Of a DNA stretch of 64,000 nucleotides, positions 42,797 through 55,600 are shown piece after piece. The stretch is from Harmothoe impar (taxonomy: Eukaryota; Annelida; Polychaeta; Phyllodocida; Polynoidae): positions 49,542,942-49,606,941 of the forward strand of contig OX381704.1 in the NCBI GenBank assembly GCA_947462335.1, read 5' to 3'. A program made the translations under genes and the position numbers. The stretch's first letter is position 1, and the number at the start of each line of letters is the position of its first letter. A model generated the notes under the pieces. That model was not told where the DNA came from. It made no database searches and saw nothing but the letters and a program-made list of their open reading frames with translations.

Positions 42797-43856
42797 CCTA
42801 TACGATTCACATTCGACATGGTCGTACATTAATTGTATATCCACAAACAGCATGCCTACTAGACAGTCAGACCATTTGACACTTTGGTCTTGGCCAGTTA
42901 TACCAGGTTTTAGAAGGGACTACACACCGGCCAACGCGAGGCCAAATGACAGAGTGAGAACCTTGTTTCTCATTTAGAGCATACATAAACTGAACACAAT
43001 CTGTAAAAGGAAGCATTAAGTCTACAAAAAATGGCTACGACACAAAGTTTGCGATATTTGGTTTAATTTGTATGGCCATGGTTCCCAAAATTGGCACAAT
43101 GCGACTCGACTTAGGGGGGGTATAATCTATTGGCACGATCGGACCATGACTAATACATACGGTATGTAGGCTTTAGTTTATGGTTATATATTTTTTGAAC
43201 GAGGTAACTATTCACATATAGTATAAACAAACATCACGTAAGATTGTATGATTATGAAAAATTACAATGCATGGCACCCATGCCAAGTATGAAGAATCGA
43301 GCAGCATGTCCATGTACTATCAGATGTCGACTCTCACTCATTACATATTTGTTCTAGTTCTTAAGCATCCGCCCCTTCGACAACCCTGCATCTTCGTCTA
43401 TACAGTTTACATGGGCCGTCACCGTTCACTACCATAGGACATTATGACTAGCCAAACAATATCCTGGTGAAAACGTCTTTAAATAATATGCAATAATAAG
43501 TAAAAATGAAGTACACGAATCATCTCACATATTCAGGCATGATCTTTGACTAATATTGTTTTGCCAAGAACAGATGAATCAACTGAATTCTACCAAGATG
43601 GCTTTATTGTCATCTATGGCAGTGAATGCATTAATCACCATAATTTAGGCGGTAACCATAGGCGGTTACCGCAAATCAACGGGGGTGCTTGTCAAGGTAG
43701 CTTGGTGTTGCTAAATGGCATCTGTCAAACTTGTCGCACAAGCTCGCCGATCCCAGTTGTGGCCAGTAGCGCGGCCAGTCATTGGTTCATGTTAGCGTCA
43801 TTAAAAAACAAAACGACTATCACTTCAGCCACCATCAGAGTAAGAATCAGTTCAGT

Positions 43857-44025
43857 CTATTGGGTGACTTCGTGCTTCTTCATGAAATCCAAGAAGTTGT
43901 CGAACTTGAGGTCATCGTAGTCGTTGGCCTGGTAGTCCTTGCCGGTAAACTTGATCTTCTTCTTGAAGGCATCTTTGCTGCTGCTGTACACCATCTTCTG
44001 TTTGACGGGGGCTGTGTCGGGGTTC
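43857..44025 (-). CDS. Cofilin A exon 4
   Basis: Acceptor TCTCTGCAG before GAACCCCGAC; stop TAG (43857-43859). Encodes the actin-binding helix KQKMVYSSSKDAFKKK and the tail FLDFMKKHEVTQ. Confidence 0.9.
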
Positions 44026-45635
44026 CTGCAGAGAGGCACCAGGCCGTTAGGATAACACTCATGGCGGCATTGTCAAGTTAACTCTTTAAGGACAGCATGT
44101 CGTTTATAGCCTAAGGTGACAGTTGTCGTCATGATGCAGCAATGCAGCCCCATCAAATAACTCGCCGGTGCTGCATTGGTGCATCATGCTGACCCTTTGG
44201 GATTGTCTACACCCTGTATGGTCGGCATGATAATCGAATGCAGCCCAGGCGAGTTATTCACTTGGGCTGAATTCACGCATCATGACCATAAAGGGCATGA
44301 TGCATTAAGGCAAAGGCTATTCAGTTTCAGATGCAGCCTAGAAACGACCATTTTCCTTGACCACATTTACTGTAATCTACAATATTATATAGTGTTTGGG
44401 GTCCATCAATCCGACAGAGCTCTACCCCAACCCTACAAGTGGAATTTGTAGTATCAATTTTCCCGCGACAGATTTCCCCTGGCCCGTGCATATCACAGAC
44501 TAGTAGTGGAAACTGATACCCCTAACCGTACCAGTACAGGTAAGAATTATTTTGAACAGGCCCCCAAATAATAGGACAGCTTAATAAACCCTAAAGATAA
44601 GTAGAAGGCTGCGACTTACCAGAATACCATACATAGCCGTTTCCGCTCTTGGCCGTTGGGCAGCGTGAAGTGGCAATCGAAGATGCCGTAACGACTTTGT
44701 CCCTCGGCCTCGGCATTTTTAAGTTCCTGAACGAAATCGTCGTATGTGCAGTCTGTGGGGGGAAACAATTCTGCATTAAAATCTATCTTCATCACAAATT
44801 TATCAGTCTAGACACCTGTAGATATGCAGCTGTAAAATGCCGAAGAGGGTTTACTCGGAAGCGTATTTAATGTACAGCTTCGGGAGGCATTGCTTGTAAT
44901 CAATGCTTTCACTCATGGTTGTCAATGTAATTGAAATCACCGGTACATTCGAATTCTCAGCGATTTAGAAGCACAGGAATTTCGCATATCCATGAAAGAG
45001 TTTGAGATCAAATTGGCGAATTATGAAACTGCAATGTTATTTCGAATTTACCCATCATCACAAAAATAACAAAATTTCATACGTGTAAAATATCATGCAT
45101 TGTTTTCAATGTATCAGTCAGTGGTAGGGGGGGGGGGGCATTGAATACAGCCTTCCAGTGCTTTAGCATAGGAGATCTTGTATTTCTAAAAAATTGATAG
45201 ACAAATGCCAACGCCCATTGATACCGTCTCTGTTGTATTTCACGAGTAGGGACTGGGGCAGTATCCCGCGAAGCAGCAGGCTGAGTGGGATGCGCCCCTG
45301 CTCCACGAGTGAAATACAGAGCGGTATCGATGAAGTTGGCATTTGTGTTTATTTTTTTTATTTGAAGCCATTTAATGAAGGATTTTCTCAGCCCGTTGAA
45401 TACGGCCATATTGTATTCAATGGGGGGCATTGAATACAGCCTTCCAGTGCTTTAGCATAGGAGATCTTGTATTTCCAAAAAATAGAAGCATGTACTCACC
45501 AACATCTGCCTTCTTGATGGGCTCAATTTCTGTTAGGTCTTTGTTGACTGCGAAGATGACATAGCGGTGCTTCTTGCCTTGCTTGATGTCATCGTGCGCC
45601 TGCATGCACAACTCGCTGACTGCTACACCAGAAGC
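43857..45635 (-). CDS. ADF/cofilin paralogue A, exons 2-4
   Basis: Three exons on the minus strand, 45635-45500, 44752-44620 and 44025-43857, join in matching phases (D from G|AC, W from TG|G). With an ATG from an upstream exon the protein would be 146 residues, close to the size of cofilins. Seen: ASGVAVSELC (Ser3-type regulatory serine), KKHRYVIFAVN, YDDFVQEL, RYGIFD, then NPDTAPVKQKMVYSSSKDAF, the long actin-binding helix. ADF/cofilins bind G- and F-actin and sever filaments; LIM-kinase phosphorylation of Ser3 switches them off. The ATG exon is not certain: ATG with weak donor GTAAAC at about 46602 (minus), or the shared exon at 58590, are options. It is the most downstream of three head-to-tail paralogues. 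Confidence 0.88.
44133..44310. repeat. Foldback repeats in cofilin A last intron
   Basis: GTCATGATGCAGCAATGCAGC pairs with GCTGCATTGGTGCATCATGC (44133-44192). A second, related pair (ATGCAGCCCAGGCGAGTTAT, CGCATCATGACC) spans 44239-44310. Probably remnants of one MITE. Confidence 0.55.
44620..44752 (-). CDS. Cofilin A exon 3
   Basis: Acceptor CCCCCACAG before ACTGCACATAC; donor TTCTG/GTAAGT. Encodes YDDFVQELKNAEAEGQSRYG to KRLCMVFW. Confidence 0.9.
45136..45483. repeat. ~58-bp direct repeats around an inverted repeat, cofilin A intron 2
   Basis: CATTGAATACAGCCTTCCAG through GAGATCTTGTATTTC occurs at 45139-45195 and 45426-45482 with one difference. Between them 45204-45254 and 45289-45342 are inverted copies (AAATGCCAAC, GATACCG, GTATTTCAC). 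The second direct repeat ends only 10 bp from the exon 2 donor. Confidence 0.75.
45500..45635 (-). CDS. Cofilin A exon 2
   Basis: Acceptor GACTTGCAG before GCTTCTGG; donor GATGTTG/GTGAGT. Encodes ASGVAVSELCMQAHDDIKQG to KKADV. The acceptor falls right after the start Met, as in other cofilin genes. Confidence 0.9.
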
Positions 45636-45639
45636 CTGC

Positions 45640-46975
45640 AAGTCAACCAACCAAGTTTAGTACATGGAAATATACTTCAGGCTACATATAAAACAAACAA
45701 TTTTTCTAGAAAGATTATCAGATAGGTATAGAAATTGAGCTTTTTTTATTTGTTTATTTTCCCCTAAATCTAACGGTGATTTCCACCTGCATCAGAGATT
45801 GTGCTTCATATTTTGTTTATTACTTTTCCCCGGCGTGCAGAAAGCTCAAACGCACATTCCCCCTTCCCTGTCACAAGTACTTAGATAGATAAATTATGAC
45901 AGCTGAAGGGAATCGAACAGTAACAGTAATCATACACGAGTCACCCCCCATGGTCTGGGACCACCAACATGCTTTAACAACGTCAGAACACCAGGTTATT
46001 GTCAGTTTACTATCCACACACTACTCACACAACTGTATCGTTAAACTCCTAAATACGAGTTTATTTGTAACTGCTATGAATCATTGAATATCCCATTATA
46101 AAGGTTCCCTCCAAAGTAGCCGTCATGCAATGAGACGCCATGCTAACCAATACATTCTGGCTTCATTTAAACAGTTTGCCATAAGCGTATTCGTCAATAT
46201 TTCAATAGGTAATATTCTACCGAGTTTGGAACAGATTAACCACTGGGAACGTGAGGTAAGCTTCTCAAAGGTTTACGGTTGAAAGGCATTCATTATTTTA
46301 CAGCTTTTAGCCAGTTTGTGCCCCGCTCCCATATTTTTCACTAATGCGTTTGCTTCCTTGGCAGCCAATAAAATATACTGAACTCAATAGCAGCTATATT
46401 TCTGTGCTGCAGCAACCCTTTATAGGGTGGGGTTGGGATCAAGCATGCATTTAGAAGGGTTGGGAGATGCAGATTCCACAGCATTCCATTTCGTGAAGGA
46501 GTATACATACTTACAGTTAAGACGAAGGCCTTCTATTTTACACTCGAGCTTATCGGTAAGCGTTTTTAAATTATTATATATGTAATCCCGTTAATCAGTT
46601 TACCATCCCAGTTCCATACAACCATTAGGCTAATCAATGCCTACCCGAGTGTCAACACAAGTCTGGAGCAGTCAAATATTTTTGATCATCCCAACTCGAT
46701 CAATGAGACGTTTGCCAAGCAAGACGGCTCCTCCCCTGATGGCTTAAATACTTACTACACCAGGTGATGCGTTAGGTTGTCTCTGATGAGTATGTAGTTT
46801 TATACGGATAGCAACAATTAAGACATTACAGAAGACTCCTTTACCACTCAGTGTTATGCATTAAGAGGCTTTCTGCATTTTTAAACATCAACATAACTGT
46901 GTAAAACATCTTTTGAATGCTTAATGTTTGAATCAATGAAGACTTCATGAGACAACGTGTATTGACATAAATATG
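45640..46975. other. Spacer between cofilin A and B
   Basis: It should hold the promoter and first exon of copy A if that gene is autonomous. A strong unpaired donor (minus, GTAAGTATG at about 46506-46514) could end a non-coding leader exon, but it is not preceded by ATG. Confidence 0.3.
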
Positions 46976-46981
46976 AACTTC

Positions 46982-46987
46982 TTTATT
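46982..46987 (-). terminator. Candidate poly(A) signal for cofilin copy B
   Basis: AATAAA on the minus strand, about 520 nt past the stop at 47504. Confidence 0.4.
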
Positions 46988-47503
46988 TCACAAACTGCCA
47001 GTCATCATATCAAAATATCAATTTTGCAAATAGACCCTATACTAAGTCACATGGTGTCATAAGTCTCTTAAAACACAAATCCTGAACATGTGGTTCTTAC
47101 ACTGTGATTGTGGATTAAGTGTTGTATCTAGGTTCTCAAAAGTTACTTCTCGTAGAAACATTAAGTATTTGACTGCAGCAAAATGTATCCTTATGATTCA
47201 TGATTTAACCACAATGCGATGTCAGACCCAAGTCTCCTAAAAGAAACCACACTTATTATATGCAACGATATGAATTACTGTTGTATCGAAATGAACGCAC
47301 AATACAGGAGTATTTCGGGTTTTGCGGAACACAAACCAGTGTGATGCTCTGGCGCGACTCGAGTGAAGCTCGGAGCAGAGCATCACACGGGGATGTAACG
47401 ACTGTGTAGGCTTGGTACGGGGCGAGTCGCCAGCTGCCCCCCTTACCAGTTCCAGTCCGAATTAATCTACCTAATGGGTTGTGTGAGGGCATGGCTTGTC
47501 CCA

Positions 47504-47672
47504 TTAGTCGGCTACTTCATGCCTCATCACAGATTCCAGCAGGTTGCTCCATGCTAGATCCTCCTGGTCGTTCGCTTGGAAGTCTTTGGCCACAAAGTTG
47601 ATTGCTTTTTTCAAAGCATCTTTACTGCTGCTGTATATCATCTTCTGTTTGATGGGGGAAGTGTCCGGGTTC
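47504..47672 (-). CDS. Cofilin B exon 4
   Basis: Acceptor GTCCATAG before GAACCCGGAC; stop TAA (47504-47506). Actin-binding helix KQKMIYSSSKDALKKA. Confidence 0.9.
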
Positions 47673-48935
47673 CTATGGACACAAGGGAAAACCTGGTGAG
47701 CTGGGTACAGCTAGCGATCACTCTATATTAAGATATTCTGTACAAACCTTTCATATATTTATTTCATCATTTTAATGCCCATTATTGACTGCTCCGAGCA
47801 AAGCTATTTCACTAAAAAAGGTTCCAAGCATCAATATTCATGATTTTCGAGCAAGATTACAGAATAGCTTTAGCATGACCTCGTAGAAGAGCTTAATCCA
47901 ATACTAGATACTTACCAAACAACAAAGACTAGTTTACTGCGTTGTTGTCCACTGCCTAGTGTGTACTCTGCGTCGTACACTCCGTAGCGACATTGTTTCT
48001 CCGACGCTGCTTCCAAGAGCTCTTGAACGAATTCATCATATGATGCCGCTGGAACACAAACAATATTTTTAAAGTTCATACTTATAGGACACATCAAGAA
48101 AAACACATACCGTATTCGACGTAATAAGCGCACAGTGCGCTTAAAAAATTATTATAGACACATTTTAGTAGTTAAGAGTTTAATTAGGGTCAAAAATTGA
48201 GATATTTTTGTTTATTAGTAGTTTAAAAATCGGCCAAAAACGGGGTGTGTGCGCTTATTAGGGGGTGTGCGCTTATTACGTCGAATACGGTATTCGATTA
48301 TGATCTCACTTATGTTCCGTGTCCTGTTGAACAGGAACTACCGTGAGGAGATACTGTACATAGTGGTTAAAGTTTAAATAGAGGACTACTGGTTTGTTAA
48401 AACATACGTTAAGGCTATATTCAACCTGGAAACCAACTTTCCTCGACAGCTAGTTTAATCTGCACGACCATAAATAGGATCAGTTCTGACACTAAACATA
48501 GCCACCTAATCCACACATAACTGCATGTAACACTCCATAATGGAGGCACAAAATTAGCCAATTCTTTATTTGGAAAATTCGGTAGCGACGTCTTTAAGTA
48601 GTGCAATTTAACCTCATCATATTAACTGATTCTGAGCTATCGTATATTCTTGTGTACCATCTGAGCTTAGTACAACTGGACATGAAACCAAACCTCCAGT
48701 GTGCGTCATGCAATATTCAGTACTCTCAGACATAGTCTACCGGTAGGTGTGGTTAATAATTTACGGTAGATGCGAATCGTTGGCTCGTGTGATACTTACT
48801 GGGTGGGGCTGCACTTTTGACGCAGATCTCCTTCAAGTCGGCAGATATGGCGTATATCACATAGCGGTACTTGTGTCCAAGCTTGATATCTGTGAACGCT
48901 TTGATGCAGTCCGGGTTTACACCGACGCCGGACGA
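47504..48935 (-). CDS. ADF/cofilin paralogue B, exons 2-4
   Basis: Exons 48935-48800, 48048-47916 and 47672-47504 (136, 133, 169 nt: identical in length to copy A) join in phase (T from A|CG, W from TG|G). A 146-residue protein is predicted if an ATG exon is added. Seen: SSGVGVNPDC, GHKYRYVIYAIS, YDEFVQELLEAA, CRYGVYDAEY, QQRSKLVFVVW, NPDTSPIKQKMIYSSSKDAL, ending RHEVAD. Residue 2 is Ser instead of Ala; the regulatory-type Ser3 is kept. A 181-bp MITE sits in the intron between the 136- and 133-nt exons. No clear ATG exon was found; ATG with donor GTAAAT at about 49300 (minus) is a weak candidate. Confidence 0.88.
47916..48048 (-). CDS. Cofilin B exon 3
   Basis: Acceptor TGTTCCAG before CGGCATC; donor GTTTG/GTAAGT. 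Encodes ASYDEFVQELLEAASEKQC to VFVVW. Confidence 0.9.
48110..48290. mobile_element. 181-bp TA-flanked MITE, copy 2, in a cofilin B intron
   Basis: Termini CCGTATTCGACGTAATAAGC as in 20221-20400; TA at 48108-48109 and 48291-48292. About 62 bp upstream of the exon 3 acceptor on the minus strand. Confidence 0.88.
48800..48935 (-). CDS. Cofilin B exon 2
   Basis: Acceptor GTATTTTCAG before TCGTCCGG; donor CACCCA/GTAAGT. Encodes SSGVGVNPDCIKAF to KSAAPP. Confidence 0.9.
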
Positions 48936-48999
48936 CTGAAAATACAAAGCAATATGCTGAGTGAACACATTCCTGCTATGGGACACTTTTATAAAGGCC

Positions 49000-51900
49000 G
49001 GTTTATTAGGACAATGCTATTGTCCACTCTTACTATCTATATTTCGTTTGTTCATTCTTCAGGTTTCTAAACATTTCTAAAAATACATCGATGACATCTA
49101 ACTTATGGACGTAGTATTCAGGTGTTTTTCTGGTCAAACTACTACTAACATTTAAAAGTAGATTTACAGCACAACCTATTAGAACACAACAATTTTCACA
49201 TGTTTCGGTTTCCTGTCCCTTCACCCGTAACCTTGTTAGTATTAAAGTATTTTGTACAATGCAGAGTGTATGATATGAAGTAGGACTTCAGGTAAATTTA
49301 CCATTATTTACACCTGAATCATGTTAGTGTTATATATTTAGAGGGTGCTGTGTTCATACCAGAGTGTAGAGACCATTACCGTACCAGATATAACCCTTTA
49401 CTTCTAGACTCAGTTTACTACGATACCAACACTAAGGTGATAAAGAGGGGGAACTGTAAACAAAGCCCCCTTCAAAGACTCATCAAGGGGCCTTTGACCA
49501 GTCTAGTAGGGGGCGGACGTCTGACGTGTGTAGCCGCCAGTTTACATGAGTCACACCCCCCGATGACTAACGCTGGGGGAAGGGGTGAACTGCACTGTAA
49601 ATACCCCAGCCCCTGCCTCTACGTGCTCCTACCCCAGCCGCCGACTAAGAATAGCCCGGCGCCGGGGTGTGCTGGGGCTGGCACCCCGGCCCTGAGGCCA
49701 GACGCAGAGGAGGGGAAGGGGCGTGGGGCAAGTCTAGGGACGTAACCTAGTAACCGGAGGCTGGGGGGACGTAGCAACGGCCTCTGGCATAATAGAATGT
49801 ACCCTGCATCGCCCGGTATTTGGGTGATGGCAATAGCAACGATGATAGCAACTTTGAAACGCTGTGGGCAATATGGCGATGTAGTCATTGGGTCTGAGTA
49901 ATGAGTGGCTAGGAACTGGGCTGGACCAGGGCCAAGAGCTGCTCAGTATACAGACTTTGAGAAGGGCAGAGTAGATGGGTGGGAGGTGGTACTGTACGTG
50001 TACCACATAGGCACTGCTAGGGTGGGTGGGGTGCTAGGAGTGGATTTGGTGCTGCTGGTGGTAGTGAGGGGGGGGGGGGGCTGACCTGCTGACCAGCTGG
50101 GAGGATGCTATCTACCTGCATCCTACCTACTAGTACCCCCCCCCCCCCCCCACCCCACGAGTACTCCACCAAACACTCGCTACTGCTCACTCCACAATTT
50201 GACCTACATATTCCACTAGGTTTCTCCTCGATTTCTTGCTGATATTCAATCACATTATTCTCACTGAAAAGTCCTGATAGAGCTGTTAGGTTGAATGGAT
50301 GCAGGGATTAAAATGGCAGGCATGTCTTGGGGTGTGGAGGCGTGGATCTGGGTCAAGGTGCTGGTATCTATTACAGATGCTGGGGGTATTTTGGGGTTCT
50401 CATGCTCAAGGCACTAACAGGGGTTAGGCAGTGTTTACTGGTCAGAAAGTAACACAAACAGCCATGTAGGTCACACCGTCTCCAGTACCTGACTTACTAC
50501 AGCTTATCAACTGACTCGTCCCACATTTACAGATTTAGACGATTTACAGATTTGGAAGAAGTCAATTTACGATTTACAGATTTGGATCAAGTCTTATGGA
50601 AAAGGTGTCTTTCTACTCCAGCTTCTAAAACTATTATTTATAGGGTTTAATGGATATTATTACTGTAATCTAAACAAAAAGTAATTCACTTTGCCTTTGG
50701 TGGATTTAGAAAGGTCTTAATATGCATCTGGCGTAAATAACGGTATCTGACATAAGGTTTTAGGTTCTAGTGGTTCTAGGTGGATTGTTTCTTGGCATGT
50801 GTACCAGTAAAGCATGCATATTAAATGAACTGTGTTCGGGTTATATAATGTCTATAGTTTTAGTAGTGTAAATAGTAAATGCTTGGTTAAAGTACTACAA
50901 CAGGATTAAACTAGCAATACTACTTGAGGTACAATACTTACTGGTTAGTCTTTGCACACACTTGACGTCCACGTGTAGTCTTGTAGAGAACGTGCTGGTT
51001 GGCATTGGATGCTGTGAGGGGTTGGGGGCATGCTACAACACGGGGCTCACACACTCATCCAAACATCTCAGGGATGTCACAAACATGTGTGACATCTAAC
51101 ATGTCATGTATTACAAATCAAACTAGCAAGTTGAAGTCACACACTATGGATAGCATTTTTTTCCATTTTGTAATCAAATAGGGATTCAACGTTATTAAAA
51201 CAGTACGTCGGTGAAATAGACATCTCAATGTGAAAGCTGGAATGTGTTATTACTAAATGTATTTAATATAAGAGGCGGCACATGCTGTATTGAGACGCAC
51301 TAAGGCCCACTGCTCTAGCCCTGTCAGTGAGCCAAGCTATACACTTGGAGGTGCCAGCAGTGAGAGCCGGTCAAACCCAGCTAGTACAAGCGACCAACCA
51401 TACACAACTTCAGTATTACCACCTTCACTCCATCCCCCCTCACTTATAATAATTTGGGGAAAACATATTTTCATTACCTGTGGTTACTTTACCAGTGCTA
51501 GATTAGTATAGATAAATAATGAATGAATGGGCGACTATGCTTCACGGTATTGCTATGGTCGGGGTGAACAGAAGTGCATGTAACACAGCCCAAATAACAA
51601 ACAAACTAGTTTGATAATCCTAACGACATGAGTTTTTATTGCGGTACTAGTTTTGCCTCTATGAAACATGATAATAATGGGGGAGGTGAGAGATACTGGG
51701 TGGCTAGCTGTGGATCACATTCCACACATACTGGGGAGGTGTTGTGTGGACGGCCATACTCTACCTGCCCCCCCCCCCCCTCCCCGACAAACAGGTACAC
51801 AATGGCTGCCCGTCGTCACCACCTCGTCCCACACCAGGCATCTACCACTATTTGAGTACCGCCAACAATTGCTTCTCTAAGTTCCCCCAAACGGAAAGTT

Positions 51901-52270
51901 CATTGTTACCTCTATTATTACTGTACATGTCTACTGACTCAATTGAAAAATAGTGTACACCGAACGAAATGTTAAGTTCCCATAAAAAAGAGCTTGCTTA
52001 AGTGGTAAGGGCATACTAATATCAAGAGCACTATAAATGATGGTAAAACCATGATAAGTGTTTTACATACAGGGGGCGGTGGTGATAGGGGGAGTCGGCC
52101 TGATAGTGATAAAGGCCAGTAGTACTGTGTAGTGACCCCTGATCCATTCAATGTCCATAGGCCAAGTGTCTACACTCGACTTGCTCCTAGCCCTTCATTT
52201 CTAGATAATATAATTATTCCAAATCCTATACATGTACTATAATAGACTTCCTAATTTCAACACTTTCATT
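49000..52270. other. Spacer between cofilin B and C, with a GC-rich patch
   Basis: 49440-50270 is GC-rich with G/C runs (50070-50085, 50137-50152) and CCGGCGCCGGGG at 49655; it could be a promoter-like region of copy B, but no exon was recognised there. C12 run at 51769-51780. Confidence 0.35.
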
Positions 52271-52285
52271 TTCCTCCCAATACAG

Positions 52286-52360
52286 GACTCAGCACGTGTC
52301 TACAGCATAATTGCTGATGTTATGAGGAGTCCTCGGGGGAATATGGTCTCCTTATTCAAG
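52286..52360 (+). CDS. Candidate isolated exon, plus strand
   Basis: TTTCCTCCCAATACAG precedes and GTAAAT follows a 75-nt open stretch encoding DSARVYSIIADVMRSPRG to SLFK. The splice signals are good, but no neighbouring exons were recognised and I do not know the family. It ends 84 bp from the stop codon of cofilin C on the opposite strand. Confidence 0.25.
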
Positions 52361-52443
52361 GTAAATTTACATCGACTCGTTCCCTCGGGCGGTGCTGTCC
52401 TTTGATCTGGTACTACTTGTGGTACATCTAGACCTGCACCGTC

Positions 52444-52612
52444 TCAGGTGGAGGTCTCGAAGCGCTCTAACTTATCGAGGATGGTGTCCCACTGCACCTC
52501 GTCTATCTCGGTGCCCTGGATCTCGGCGTGCAGACCGATCATCTTCTTCCGCAGGTAGTCCTTGCTGCTGGCGTAGAGCATCTTCTTCTTGATGACGGCC
52601 GACTCGGGACAC
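52444..52612 (-). CDS. Cofilin C exon 3
   Basis: Acceptor CCCCGACAG before GTGTCCCGAG; stop TGA (52444-52446). Same 169-nt length as the last exons of A and B. Confidence 0.9.
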
Positions 52613-55600
52613 CTGTCGGGGAGCAGGCCGCCGGCACACCGGGTCAGTAAGGCTGTCCACATATTAACCAGCAGCACCACCACCATCATAAACTTGTTTT
52701 TGTTATTTCTACAACCCCTCCCCCCTCCAACACACAACTGTTGATCTGTAGACCAAAGCTGAACTGACACGACCCCTTAAGGAAGAGGGTCAGAGAGTGT
52801 ACGGTAGGGACGGAGCTGGATGACAGCTGGGTATGCGGTGAACCGTATCAAAAAGTTTGTCAAAGCCATTTACTCATGAAACAAACATTTTTAGGAAACT
52901 ACAACTCTTCAGGTAGAACTCGGGAAAATGAGTCGTGTCCTATATATTTCTATGGAGCCTGCCTTAACCTAGTTCTCTCGACTACTAGCTTTGGGTAGAA
53001 CGTATCCTGTTCTTTAACCTCGCTGTGACCTTGTACTGTGACCTTAGGGGACTCGACGCCCCTGAAGGCTTTGTGACCTATATTACTTAATAAGTTATCA
53101 AAGTATCAGCCACTATTATAGGGGTCCCCAAATTGACATATTCTACCACCTAGACAACAATTGAACCCCTCATAATGACCTCTTTATATCTTAATATACT
53201 AGATCACAACAACGACCTACTTTACCTACCAGACAATGATCTCCACAATGACTTTCTGTACCTACCAGATCCCCATAATAACCTATTTTACCTACTTGAT
53301 TATAAAGGCTATCCCAAATATGCCCTTTTTTACCTACTTGACTATAAAGGCTCTCCCCCCAATGACCTCCTTTACCTACCAGACTACAAAGCTATCCCCA
53401 CAATGCCCTATTTTATCTACCAGCCTATAAAGGCTATCCCCACAATGCACCTGTTTATCTACTAGCCTATAAAGGCTATCCCCACAATGCCCTAGTTTAT
53501 CTACCAGCATATAAAGGCTATCCCCACAATGCCCTACTTTACCTACCAGACTATAAAGGTTATCCCCACAATGACCTACGTTACCTACCAGACTATAAAG
53601 ATGATCTTGCTGCGCTGTTGACCATTGCTGCGCTTGTATTCTGCATCATATACAGCGTAACAACAATCCCCCTTGGACTTCTTTGTGGCCAGCACCTGGA
53701 GGAAGTCTGAGTACTTCTCCTCCGGGGTGGCCATGGAGTTCTCCTCCACCTTGGTCAGTTTGTGCTCCACCACGATAGTGTCTTGGCCCGCGTTGAGACT
53801 GAAGATGACGTAGCGGTGTTTGTGGCCCAGCTTCACCTCCTTGTAGGCGTCGATACACTCGTCCGCCACACTCACCCCAGACGCCTGTTACAGACCACAA
53901 GGAAATGAATCAGTCGGGTCCTGGATATATTCAAGGCAAACCAGCATCCCATGCCGCATTCCACCGTAACAGGGGGTGTGCAGCCTCCAGCCCAGTGTTT
54001 GTCCGTGGTAGCCGTATTCATTCCATGACCGCCCAATGTCCATATCTGCCAGCCTCACCAAGCTGCCGAGCATTCTGTGCCAGTGTAGAGGTCCCTTCTG
54101 TAGTGCATAAGTACACAGTATGCAGTGTGTGTCAGGCCACAGAAGCAGCCAATAAAAGAGATGCACTCCCCTCCGATTTCTCTTCACCATGCATCCCATT
54201 CAGTATACTTCCAATACAAGCATTCCATGCAAATAAGATTCTATTGTAGCAGCGGCCTTGATGGCTTGAGTTGTGTTGTGTAGCATATACACCCTGATCG
54301 TATCCTCCAAGCTTTTATGTCTCCCTCCTCATTCCTGTCGTGGTACCTGGGTAGTGTGATGCTCGTCATACTTTGTGCCATGCAGACAGATCAGTATTGA
54401 TCCCAATGTGCACCCACATGACTCATGCTTTGTATACAGTATCCATCTGAATGATCCCTAGGTGTATAGTTTTTGTACCCGACAAGAGATTCCAAGTCAT
54501 GAAAGTGCCCAGCAATTTCTTCTTTGGGACAGAATCATGCCCGACATGCTTTCTTTGGCAATATGATCGATTTCTTTTTCGCATGATCCCCAAGCAAACA
54601 AGTCTTTGTGTGTAGCGAAGAATGAATCGCTGAAGGCTTGAAGTATTCAATTGGGAAGAGAGGATGGTTTGAGGTATTTAATTGCAAAGAGATTTTATAT
54701 TCCCAACATGCAGAGTAGGGTTGTTTTCCCCCATGCTAAATGCCCTCATTCACCCCTGGTCACACCGGGTGACCTGAGCTAAGACAGGCTTAGTGGCCTA
54801 CAGGGTAGACTGTAGAGTGTCATACATATATTGCATCGTGTGTATTTATTCCCCTGACGTTTAGTTATTTCCCTGGCGTTTAGTTCTACAAAGCAACTAG
54901 CCCGTGATCCTTAAATCATACCAGTATCATGCAATGGAAAAACACCAAGAAGAACACTACGAGCCCCCATATCCATCTTTCCATGAACAGTTGAAGTCAA
55001 AACAGGTAGCAAGGCCAACCCTACCAGGCATTCACAAAGGTTCTCACAAACCCGTAACTCGACCTGAGGAGGTGAACCAGGCATGACACTCCCCCTATCA
55101 ACAACAATTTGGAAAGCTTCCAAAATTAACATGTATGTAATTAGATATAAACTTAAAGGAAAGGGAATTCCCATGACCAACATAGCCTCATAGGGCAAGC
55201 CTAGTACTCTATTGGCTGAAGAGCAGAATTGGCATATCTAATGCCGAGAAGAAACTGCACCCCGTGAACCATCTCTGATATTGCACAACGTCTACAGCTC
55301 ATATTGCACAACGCCTGCACCTCATCTCTATTTTACACGCTGATGCCAAGACTGATTTCCTAGTCATGCACACGTAGCACACATGGAATCATGGACTTTT
55401 AATACGAGGGGTTATTGTTCACAGGCCCCTTTATTTTCAGTCAAAATAAAATTTGTTATGCAATCGGCATAATAAAACGAGGTTTGAACACTACCATGCC
55501 ATTTATTTGCTATGTACATGTAGTTTGCCAATCCAGTAATCATGACTGTAAAAAGATTTAGGGATCTACATGTCATGATGGGATCGGGTAATTTGTATGT

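Noticed and set aside
43782..44081. 99-residue plus-strand frame
   Set aside because: Antisense of the last exon of cofilin A.
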